Source of the DNA: Ifrita kowaldi
Taxonomy: Eukaryota; Chordata; Aves; Passeriformes; Cinclosomatidae
Length of the DNA stretch: 64,000 bases
Direction of reading: 5' to 3'
Assembly (NCBI GenBank): GCA_013398055.1
Contig: VZRS01014431.1
Coordinates: forward strand, 763,264-827,263
The translations under genes and the position numbers were made by a program. Of the stretch, positions 50,787-62,700 are shown piece by piece; the first letter of the stretch is position 1; every line of letters begins with the position of its first letter. The notes under the pieces are model-generated. The model was not told where the DNA came from. It saw nothing but the letters and a program-made list of their open reading frames with translations, and did not search any database.

Positions 50787-53700
50787 CTGCAAGAAAAGAA
50801 AAGAACAAAAAACTGCTTAGCAGATTCACCAAAATTAAAAAAAAAAAAATCAACTACAATGCTTTCAGTCCTTAATCACAACTTAAATAAATTCTGACAC
50901 AAATATCCACACCCATCCAAGCTCTGCTTGTTACTGACACAACTAAAATAAACCCATTAAATAAGAACCCACATGTACCCCGAAGTGAGATTCTAGTTTG
51001 GTATAAAATAACTTCTTCTGCACTAACTGCAAGCATAGGAAGAATTTCCCACTGGAAGCAGTTTTCCATGTGTAAAAATGCACAGAAAGATGTGCTCTCA
51101 ACAATACACCTGCAAAAAACACCAGGAGAATGTACGTGAAGGACGAGATTTTAACAACTGTATTAATCCTGAAGTTGCACTGGATCTTTGGAACCTCAGT
51201 GCTCTTAAAGGCCTACAAAAATGTGGGATGAAAATATGAAGGGTGTTCTACAAAACTTGGAATGAGAAATGACCAAGATGAAGCTGTAGAAGAACATTTT
51301 TTAATACAGAGTCCTGTTCAGTGGAATTTGTTTTTAATTTGACACAGAAATAAAACCTTTCCTATTTCAGGAATCTCTTCCTAGCACAAAGAAGTATCCT
51401 TCAGTAGAAAAAGGGTCTGAATATCTATAAATTATCATAAACCTGTGTGATTTGCAATGGTTCACTTATTTGCATTTTACATGTATGACTCAAAGTTTTA
51501 CACAAGAGAAATATTTCTAATTTTCAAGCATTTTATAAGGACACCCAAGCCTTTTGGCTGATATGGATAACTGACCAGGCTGGAAAAGAGAATTTTCCTC
51601 AAAACCAGCTTCAGAGCTTCCATTTACTTTAGGATGAAAGCAATGACTAGGTCATACTGCAAACTGAGTTCACTTGATCAAATCAAAAGCATGGCAATGG
51701 TAAAAATTAGGTTTTGATGTAATTTCACAGATTACCTACAACAGCACTAGCACTACCCTGAAAAACATGTTCCCTCAGCCAGGTAGGCAGCACAGTTCAA
51801 GACAAGTCTTCTTTGCTACCACCTACCTAAAGGAAAACCTCATCCCAAACTTCAGCCCACGGAGAGGTCACAATGGGATTTTGTGTGGGTGTGGGATGTT
51901 AAATGTCAATTACGTGACAACATGTAAATATGTGAGTCAAAGGACTAATTACTGCAGGAACAGGTTTGATACAACATTGGCTCAGCTCCTTTTCACACCA
52001 TGTCTGCAGATCATCTCCCAACAGCTGAAGGCTCAGGGGTCTGCCCCACAGGGTTATCACTGCCTTTGTTAAATGTGTTATAGGAAAAAGGCAGAAAATA
52101 TTCAGCTACTTAGTAAGTCCATTTATAGATGGGAGTTGTCTGGATAATTGAGATGAATTATCCAAAATTAGCATAAAAAACCCTTCTCTCAAGCTGGTCA
52201 CATGAACAAATGCCAGACTGTTGGGAACTGTATCCTAAGGTGCTCCATGCACCACAGGATTCTCTATTTTGACAAAACTCCAAGGAAGTGAAAGAAAACA
52301 AATCAGATTCTCCAAAAAGTCAAATAGTTCAGCAGATGTATAAACTGGAAACAGACCACCTTTTTCATAGGTCTGATATGCAAATGCATTTTTTCACTCT
52401 GATTTTGGAAATATTTCATTAATTTAGAATAGAAAGCTCAGTAGTTATTAATGTCCCGTGGGAAATTCAAATACAAGATCAATTTGGTAATCTGCACAGT
52501 ATTTATAGGCTATGTGGTACCAACAGCTGCAGCAGAACTAACAATAGGATAATATTTCATACCAATTCAGTTCTCAGAATGACCAGTGATTAAGTCTGGA
52601 TTGAAAGATTCACATGGGACAGAGTCAATAAAGGTTGGTGACAACTGTTAAAAGATACTTGTAAAAAGGTATGTGTAGCACACACAGCAATTTACAAAAA
52701 AGGTTTGCACAAACAGCAGCTGCTCTTTGCCATTTCACATCTGAACAGATCAGAACTGAATTTTCTGCAGTAAACATAATTAATGCTCAAAAAAAGGCTC
52801 AGGATTTTCACAAAGACTTGCAAACCATGCAAAGGCTCTCCCAAAATTATTATGCAAAGTGTGACCACTGCCTGCCTGCAGTGCTGCTCAGGGAAGTGCT
52901 ACCAAGTGCCCATATTCAAACATAGAATGGCTGAAGGCTTCATTTCCCAAAGTGATACGATGGTAAATGTAACTTTACCAGCACACAGATCTCATTTTGT
53001 AACTCTGAGATCCATTGGCTGCATAATAGGGAAAAACCTTTCATGCATCAACTTAGTATCCTCTTCCTTCAGATTAAAACCATTCCAATGAACAGTGCAG
53101 CTTCATTTCTGTCCCATCAGACCACACCAGAACATAAACCCTTAGAAAGGTCAGATACAAGAGCTGCTCATGCAGCAATGGTACCGTTTGGCCTTTTTGC
53201 CGATTCCGTACCGTTCCTTGCTGGTAAAAGTGAGGTGCCAGCTCCAAGAGCCAGGAGGATTCAACGGCTGTCACATCTCTCATGTAATATTTAGCAGTCT
53301 GTACGACTTCATTGTAGACTACCCTGGGAGAAAGGAGACAAAAAGAAACAGTGTTTGCTGTAAAGCAATGAGGGAGAGCTATTAACAGCATACTGAGACA
53401 GTTTCACACACATGCTGCGAGAGGTGGCACTTACAGAGGGACAAGAGAGCCTTTAAGCTGTGATTCAGCCTCTTGCTTCTTTCTCTCTGGTTGGTCAGAG
53501 CTCTCTACATTAAGGTAATTTTTAGATTGCCATGAAAATAACCTCACATACTACCAGACCACATGGATGCAAGGTATATATGAAAGAATGTTTCTTGTAA
53601 TAGGGTCTAGAGGGACTCACAACTGATGCTTTGGAAGACAGAATATGAGTTACTCTGTGATATCATAAGGAAAGATGTCCAAAGCACCAAAACCCTGGAC

Positions 53701-56700
53701 CCACAACAAGGAGGGCACTAACCCCCGCATGACTATCCCTGGCGCCAGTCTGCAGACAAGTGAGATAAGCATCAGAGGAAGAAATCAGCTTTAACTCCTG
53801 CCAGAACATCTCCTGGGAAGAGATTTAGGAACAGCCAACCATGTGGACTCATCCTCACTGCCAGTACAGGTTGCCAGCAGGGGCAACCTATTTCTGAGGT
53901 CACCTTCAGCAGGGAAGGTCATTTTCCCCAAGGAAGTGCAAACCCTGCACTGAAGGGGTAGCTACCAAATCCTTGAGTCACTATCTGCCTTCTATACATG
54001 GCAGAGCTGCAAACACCTGCAGTTTGTGGTTTCTCATTAATTGGTGTTTTGCTCTCAAAAGCAAAGAGGGAAGAGTCCAAAATTCCCTTTGCCAAATGCA
54101 GCCTGAAACAGGGCAACTAACACAGCTAAAGAGAAATCAGAGGAAAACAAACCAGAATGACAATATATTTTCTATACATCTGTCGCAGACAGAGAACTGA
54201 AGTCCTCAATAGAGGACGGCTGCCCAGGCTGCAGTAGCACTGCAATTTAGGTTGCTAAGTTAAACTCCTATCTGACAAGATGCCATGACACCAGGCCAAG
54301 CTTATCCTTCAAAGTCTCAGCAGCAGGCAGTGAAGGACAGAAGTCCGAATACTTCAGGTTGATCATGGTGACCTGAGAGTCAGAAACACATTTCTGTTTG
54401 CTACCTGAGCACCTCTGACCTGCAAATGGAATGATCATAGCCCAACTAATGGGAAAATACAACCAGTTCTTCCCTCAATCTGCTGGACAGCCATAATTTT
54501 TCACATCATGCATTTTATGTGTAAGCCCTTTCCTAGTAATCCATTTGCCATTTCTGCAGCACCTGTTTGACAGGATATTTCCTTAACAGGCTTAATAAAA
54601 GTAAATTAACCCTAGCTCTGTCTAGGTACAGAGACTACTTGGAGAACAATCTGCAGTGCAAGATGTGGTGCCCACTAAGCAGGGTCACCTGGCTCTGCTT
54701 TCCAACCTCTGCAGGTTTCTTTGGCAGTTAAACATCACTCCATTTCCCTGATTTATCTGGATATTCCCTACAAAATGTTGCAAAGGAAATGCCATTTGGA
54801 GTCTCTCTGTGGGAACTATGACCTTTCTACATCTATTCCTCCACTGATGGAGAGAAGCAATTCAATTTGGATGCTGCAAATCCCTTAAAAACATCCCCAA
54901 AGACGAGAGAGCAGCTCTAACTCACCAGCGTGGAGGTTTCTCTGCATACAGCACTGAGCTGGGGTGGATATGAAGCTCGTGGTCATCACGGATAGTCCTT
55001 GAAAGCAAGATACTATTTCAGACTGTGCCTCGATTGCTTAACACTTGGTTCCTTTCTGCCTCAGTATGAATGTTTAATAAAAGCAAGAATGAAAGGGCTG
55101 GAGTAAATTAACAACATTTGCATTTAATGAACAGATGAAACCAAGCTTAAATCCTGGCCAAAGGAACAATCAATAATTTAATGTCCTAAATGAATTTTAC
55201 ATTAAATTTAAAAGTAACATTTCAGGCTTTTACTCAGTGCTCTGGGAGTGCTACAACACTGCTGCACTACAACTGTACTTGCTTAACTTAAAACAATCTA
55301 ATGACTTCTAGTGACAGCTTCCCACTATTAATAATTTTAGTTATATTTCCCAAAGAGAAGAGATAAACACTGAAGCAATTTGCAAATACAGAACTTAAAA
55401 TATTTAGTGTTATCGACTGCCACATGTTCCTAACAGCAAATGTCTAGAGAAGCATCTGCTTGTTGATTAAACTTAGATTTACTCATCAGAGGAGCTTTCC
55501 AACCAAACAACAGTTGTACTGGAATTGTATATAGTCACCTGTAAGCTCCCGTGGAGTGGAATTTAGCCGCATTAGCAAAGAATCCAGAAACTATGCACCT
55601 CAAAACAGGGTCTGGATCACCTAGAAAGAAGAATTTTTCTGTAAGATGAGTCAATGGAATGGCAAAAATCCCTAAAATACCACTTAATTATCTCAAACAA
55701 CTTTTCAGAGTGCATCGGGCTTTGATAGCAAAGGCAGGAGAGCAGACAAACCCTGCAATTCCTTCTGACTTCAATTTCACAGCAAATCAAAAACTGCTAC
55801 CTAAATAATGAATGTTGCCACCTGTGTCTCCATGAAGAGTTTCACAGTCCCTAAAGCAGCCCACTGTGACAGCTGAGCACTGAAGGCTGATTTTTCAGAG
55901 CAGGTAGAGACAAGTGCTGAGAAGCAGTCCTGGCACCAGTGCACTCACAGCACAGCTGGAAATCCCATCCCAAAGACTGAACAGCACTTTGAACAAAAAC
56001 GGCCTTTTTGAAAAGACAAACAGGGAACAGGGTGACCTATTTATGAGACTTTTGGAAAATGTGTCCATTAAATATATAATCAGTGGATATAATCTCTTGC
56101 TGGAAATCTTAACTAATGAAGATTGGACTAAAATTTAATTGTACAAATAGGCTAAAGTGCTCTACTGCAGCCATTCTTAGGAAAAAAAATCTGGTCTAAA
56201 TTAACGTTATTTTGAGGCCAGGATAAAAATACTCCAAAGGTTACAAGAAAAGCAGGGAGCAGACTGACAGTTTAGAAACTACCTTCAATATGTATTAGAC
56301 AAGAGCTTAAAAAAAACTTCACCTTCACTGGACTTCTTCGGCACTTTAAAGCGGACGAGAAGTTTTTTCAGCTGCTCTCTTACAACAGAAGCTCTAACAA
56401 GCCCTTTGTAGTTCAGAAAATGTTCCTGACACCACTGGGAGCTCTTGCTGTGCTGCACAGTGAGAAGGGAAAAAAATTGCAATGAGATACCATCAGCAAA
56501 GCAAACCCAATCTCTTTGGGATAGCCTTGTCCTGTTTTAATTCTGTCTCCTACAACACATTTATCACAGCTTTCCCCGAAAATTACCAATTTACAGAGCA
56601 ACTACCAAGGGTATGTAGCATTAATAACTGAAAAACGTGTCTCAAACAACTTCTAAGCAGTAGCAGATCAAATGCTAGGGGGTATTTTCAACAGATGTGC

Positions 56701-59700
56701 TTCATTTCTTCATATGTGGTGAAAGAGAAGAGCATCAGTCATTCCATTTAATTCTGTCAGATCATAAACTCGTCTGTTTTCAACCTCAAAATGTAAACAA
56801 CCTTTTCAGTGCTGTTTTCATTGGTCTTCTCTCTGCAAAGAGCTGTTTCTCCAGAAACCAGCACTCACTCCAAGAGCTTTTGCATCTGACTGTTTCTAAG
56901 AGAATTACACAGATACAAAATGTGAAGGGCAACATTTCAGTTGGTGCCTGCCTGGCTGCTTTGTGGCTAGGGAAAAAAAGTAATGTTTAAACACTTGGGT
57001 GGTTATACTGCTTCAACTCAGCACTGCTGCAAGTATTTTATTACAGAAGTGCTTTATACCAGCAAAATATACTTCTCCCAAATAAGTGTAGCACTTCAAA
57101 ATTCTTAAATAAACCTCAGCTTACAGAGCAGTACTAAAGTTGGTGTTAAACCTTAAACAATAAGGTCAAAGAAAAACAGGGTATGATGATCAAGGAGTTA
57201 ATTTAACACCAGAAAAAAGACTGCCAGATTTAAATGCAGATTATCATCAGTAAAACATGAGAAAATATTAATTTCTTCATAAATTTGGATATTTGTTTTC
57301 CCCAAGCCCCAAGACAAAATCTCTGCCTCCTAGAAAACACAGCTGTCTGATTTCCATGCTGTAACCCAAACAAAATTCTCTTTACTCGCTGCTCAGAGGA
57401 ACTATGGAAAGTCTGTGGCAAATGGTGACCAGAGAATCTTTTAATGTAGAATTATCAATTGATAGGCTTGGTAAGTCCACAGCTTTGAGGACTCTGCATC
57501 CAGAACTTCCAGATTCAGAAGTGAGAACCTCAAGTTCCTCCCACTCCCGCAAATCCACATCCACTTGAACTGACTTACTTTGACAAAGGCTTCATAAACA
57601 TTCAGCATGGTGAGATGATCACCCTCCTCCACAGCAAACTTTCTGTGTTGCCTGGCCTGCAGAACAAGAAACATCATTTTAAAGGCAGACTGATTTTTGC
57701 TGAAATCATGTCTGACATGCCCAGTTCCCTTCAGCTCTGTATTTCCTGGGGACTATTAAAGTTCTTACCCATCTAGGGCAGTTGCTCTGGGCAACAGCAA
57801 TATTTTACTAGCACCTCTATACTCAGGAACACTTCTAAAACTGAAATTAAAAAAATGAACAGATAAAGAATCTCCATTCATTAAAATCTGGCTCCTGCTA
57901 CCTATAAAGAATTTGCTATATCCTTCCTGTTTTGTTCATCTCAAAAGGAAGTGGTGTGTGGGGAGGTTTTGAGGGATTTTTTTGCAAACCCTTACACTGA
58001 CCAAAACTGGTTTATAACCTTTCATGTTTCTGGCCCTCAGAAGGAGGCTTTTGGCACTACTAAAAGACTCCAAGGTTCCCCTGTTATTTGGTTTCTTCTT
58101 CTACCTACAACAAATAGATACAATTCCAGACCTTGTTTTATTTTCACACAAAGTTGCAGCCTGTAATAGGCACCAGTAAAATACCTGCCAGAAGTCCAGA
58201 AATGTGGAAGCAACAAACAGAAAATGAGACATGACTGAACTTACAGCCTGAGTTTTTTGATTTGGAGGGATCACAAAGATGTTTTGAATCTGCATCATGG
58301 CAGCAATTGTCAAAATCTCCTGGGAGCAGCCAAAATTTCCTGAGGAGTAAATTGAGAAAGTCAGTACAGGAAATCTTCCATTCAACTTAGCCCCATATAG
58401 AATAAAATGAAAAAGAAGCAGAATATGTTTTTGTAGTATTTAAAACAAAAACACATAAACTCCTGGATTTTTTTAGTGTAAGAGTGAATGTTTTCAATGG
58501 AAAACTTAGACAAAAGTGTTAGACTTATTACACTGTTAAATGTGAGGTGTCCCTGAGCTCAACCAATTCTTTTCACTGCAGACCACATCAAGATGAAACA
58601 TAGTTTGTCTTGAGTTTAGCAAATGTCTAGTAATACATTACAATTACATGACTATGAAGAAACTGTGATTTTTTTTCCTCCTACCTGATTCCAGAAGCAT
58701 CTTTGCAAACATAGGATTCAAAGGAAACTCTGCTATTCTCATGCCAAGAGGCTCTGTTAACCGGCAGTGCATATCCAGACCTGCAGCACATTAATAAGAG
58801 TAGCTGGGACACAGGCACAACAGCACAGCAAGGCTTCTTTTAGACTTGAAGTACACTAAAGAGCAGAATTACAAGCTAAAATATAGCAAATGCACCTTAG
58901 AGTTGCTGAATGTATATTACACTAAGCTTAAAGGCAATCCTTGCTACCCATTTACTCTCCCATGGGTCACCAGAATTTTTTTTCCAAAAATACTTGAATA
59001 CACAAATTTTTTAATTTTGAGCAAGTTGCACTGTTACTGTCAGTAATTTAGAAAACCAACCATTTTAGTCCAAGTCAATGCCATGGCCAGAGGGGATATC
59101 AGCTGTCAGACCTCTGATCCCCTTTTGAAATATTTAGCAACATCTTTGTTCATGGGGATGTAAAGCAGATGAGAATGAAAATGGGGATAAACACGGAACA
59201 GGCATTACTGCAGAAACAGGAAGCACTGCTGGGGGTAAGGTGGCATTTTTCTGAGCACATCTACTCAGGTCATGGAGAAAAATAATTTATTATTATCTAA
59301 ACAAGAGGTGTACAGCTGATTAAAGTTTTCTACAGTTTAGTCTGCCTCATGTATCAACAACTCAACTGTCAGTCATGTTCCAGCTGTGCCTTTTCCCTGG
59401 AGATGGCATGGGAGGGAGGCCTGACAGCTTGATCTGTGATGCCCAGTTCTCACTGAGCAACCCTACACATTTACCATTTTAGAGGTTTGGCTTCCTCCAG
59501 ACAAAGCCCTGCAGCAAGGGTGACCCATACAAAGCACCAGGTCACAGTCTAACTCTGAGCTTTATGCTGAGATTTCAGGGAAAGATTTAAATGGAAAAGC
59601 ATTTCCTGTGCAAGAGGACATAAAATTAAAAAAATACAATACACAGGGAGCAATAATAAGAAAAAAGCTTGCTAAGAAAGGCAGCAAAGAGTAGAAATTC

Positions 59701-62700
59701 AAAGAGAAAATAAAAGTTCAAGATGATGAGTTGTATGAGGTGTGACAAGGAGGCAAAGCACAAGAGAAAGGCCACACAAGCAGGGATGAGTGAGAGCCCA
59801 ATAACAGGACTTTGGGGCACTGCAGGTTGCATAACCAACCACAGCAAAGTGATCTGAGGAAACACAGCCGTGGCTCACACATTATATAAACACATTATTT
59901 GTCAGACTGTGTGGTGGTAACAAAGCCACAGCTGCACTGCAGCTCTGGTTCACAGAGAAAAGCAAAACCACAGATCAGGTCAAGGAAGGAGATCTCCTGT
60001 AACTCATGTCAGCATATCTGAACCCACAGATCCCTCCAGCCAGTGTTCATTATTTGATATGCTATCAACTCATGACAATGTAGTAATTCACTCACCACAC
60101 CCCTACACTGTTCAACAAAACCTACCAGGCTCTTCACATAATGTCACAGTGTTTTCCTCAGAAAGAGGTACCAAAGGCAGCTTTTGTGCAATGATGAGCT
60201 GATATATTTAAACACAAAGTCACAGCAACTGTAAAAATTACTGTATGGCAGCTTTCATTTGACTAGTGCCATATAAGAAGTTTAAGTTCTACCACAATTA
60301 ATAGCTTACATAGGCTGTCTGTGATTTACAGAAAGACAGCTGCATTCCTAAGCAGGAAAAAGGAGAATTTTCCTTATATTTATGCACCACTTTCTACAGG
60401 TGCACCAAACCAAAATCCTTTGGCTTCTGCTGCATCCTACAAATGTCAATACAATTTTGCATGATCTATATATGGGTTGTGCACAGATGTATTTATAGTA
60501 GTAAGCCTGAATATAGCCTGCAATGGATACTACTTTGAAATAGCTAAAAGTTTCTTTCAAATATATCCTGGAAGCAACCACTGAATCCACATATATACAG
60601 GAAATTAAAGATTTTAGAAAAAGATATTGCAAAGATTTTAATTGAACATGCTCAGGAGAGATTATTCGAGTACCATGGCATTAAAATTCTTCAAGTAACA
60701 AGCACCAGTATGTGACAGGCTGAGGGATTAAAACACTCCTTTTTTAAACCTGGGTAGAGTGGTTGTTTCTGGTAAGTGGCAACTCACAAACAAATCTTCA
60801 ACAAAGACCTGAAATAAAGCTAAAAACAAAGCCACTTTTTGCTTGCTTATCTACCTCTTAAACTATGCTTAAAACCAATAAACTCCAACTGACAACTCAG
60901 ACTCTCAAAAGGGCATCAAAGGAGAAGGCTGAGGAGAGAGACTCTTGATGTAATCAGTTTGCACCACTGTAAAAATAGTCCCTCAAAAAACAGTGATGTG
61001 TTTATTCAACACAACTATCTCAGCCTTAGGAGCATCTGCCCTGCACGAGTTGGCACCACAGTGGCACAACAGGGGCCTGACCCCAAACTGCCCATTTGCA
61101 TGTGACTGCAATGCCAATGATGAAATTCATGTTCCTACTTGCACAAGAGAAATTTAATCCTCACTGCACCTGCAAACGCTTGGGCAGCTTCACCTCTGCA
61201 CCTTATATAAAATCTTCATAATAAACCACCTAAAACCTTACACTTCAGCAAAAACTGGAGAGTGAATCCGTGTGTCACACACATGCACACACATTTCTTT
61301 CCATCTGAAACACTGAGATCAGCACTTCTCTGCTCTGCTCCAAAGCTGTGCAGCCAAGAGAATAAGAGCTCTTTGAAGCGACATGAGCAGAACACTTCTG
61401 CCAAAACATCACCCAGCTAATCAGTGAGTTTATTGAACTTTCCTCTCCACTTCCCTAAGGTGGTTTTGGCTGTGAATTCATCCTTGCAAGACGTTCCTGA
61501 GCCACTGTGAAGGTCCTTGTTCCAAGCTTGCAGAGGTTGCCAAGAACCAAGTGCCTTAAGTGAAACCCTCCTTTGCGAGATGGAACTGAACCAGCACAGG
61601 GCAAAATCCTGGCCAAGCAGAGTTACAGCTCCATGAGAATAAAAAGAGAGCAGACTGCCACAAGTTACAACACAGCATTTGTGAGTGGTGTAAAGACAGC
61701 CACAAACCTCTGGAAGCTTCCAAAACTTACACAATCTCCTTTACGCTGCCTCATGTTTACGTTATGGAGCAAACATTGTCAACTTTGAATTAGCTACAAA
61801 CAAGCAGCTAAAGTCAAACAGAGCTTCGTTTTGATTACTTGGCCTCCTGTCAAGTTTCTGTTTTGTTTAGTTTGCTGCATCCAAAAAGATTAAATAGCTG
61901 TCAAAAAACTCAACAGTATAACAGTTCTTCCTATAAACAAAATTAGGCAGCAGGCATCCCACTCACCACACAAAAAGGAATTGAAAACTGTGTATAAAAA
62001 CATATTACTACAGTGTGATCTGAGTGTTAAAAGTATCCAACAGCAGCATAATGAATAAAATCAGAATCAAAGACCATCTCAAGTTGGTAGGGACCCAGCC
62101 ACAGGGCTCAAGTCCAGCTCCTCACAGAACCACCTAAAACTAAACCATATGTCAACAGTGTTGCTCAGGCTCCACTGACTTTGAGAACAAGCTGTGATTA
62201 ATAACTTAGAGAACAGAATTTTAAAAAGATTTTAAGTAGCTAAATAGTAGAAAAGTACTTTGAATTATGCTCTCAAGATCTGTTAGACTCATCTTTTCTT
62301 TTCATTGCAAGTGTGTATCTGTTGACTTGTCCATAACTGGCAAGTCCAATACTAAAACTAGAGCAGTCTTTGCATGCATTTAAAAGCACGAAAAAAACAG
62401 CAAGCTGTGCACTGAAACACACACTGCCTTGAGAAACAGAGTTCCAGTTCATCCAGGAGAAAATGTGCTGGTTTTAGGGATGATCAGGGGGTTTTTATTA
62501 GTGGTTGTATCATGTAATCTCAGCTAATAGAATCAGAACAGTTTGACTTGCTGTGGGTTTGAACTTTGCCTCAGCTGCAAGACCAACAGCACAAACACCA
62601 CCAGCACTACACTACAGCAGGTGCAGCCCTTCAGCCACAGCCCATCCTGCATCCAGAGCAGAGAACAGACTGGAACTCATTTCAAGAATTATAATTAAAT

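Noticed and set aside
52921..52945. CATAGAATGGCTGAAGGCTTC looks like a CR1 tail start.
   Set aside because: The match ends after about 20 bp and lacks the following GTTGGAAGGGACC block.
53074..53211. Open-frame extension of the DHX35 penultimate exon as its true C-terminus.
   Set aside because: The extension does not resemble any DHX35 tail I know, whereas the conserved tail is present in frame at 50742-50786. It is kept only as a possible alternative isoform.
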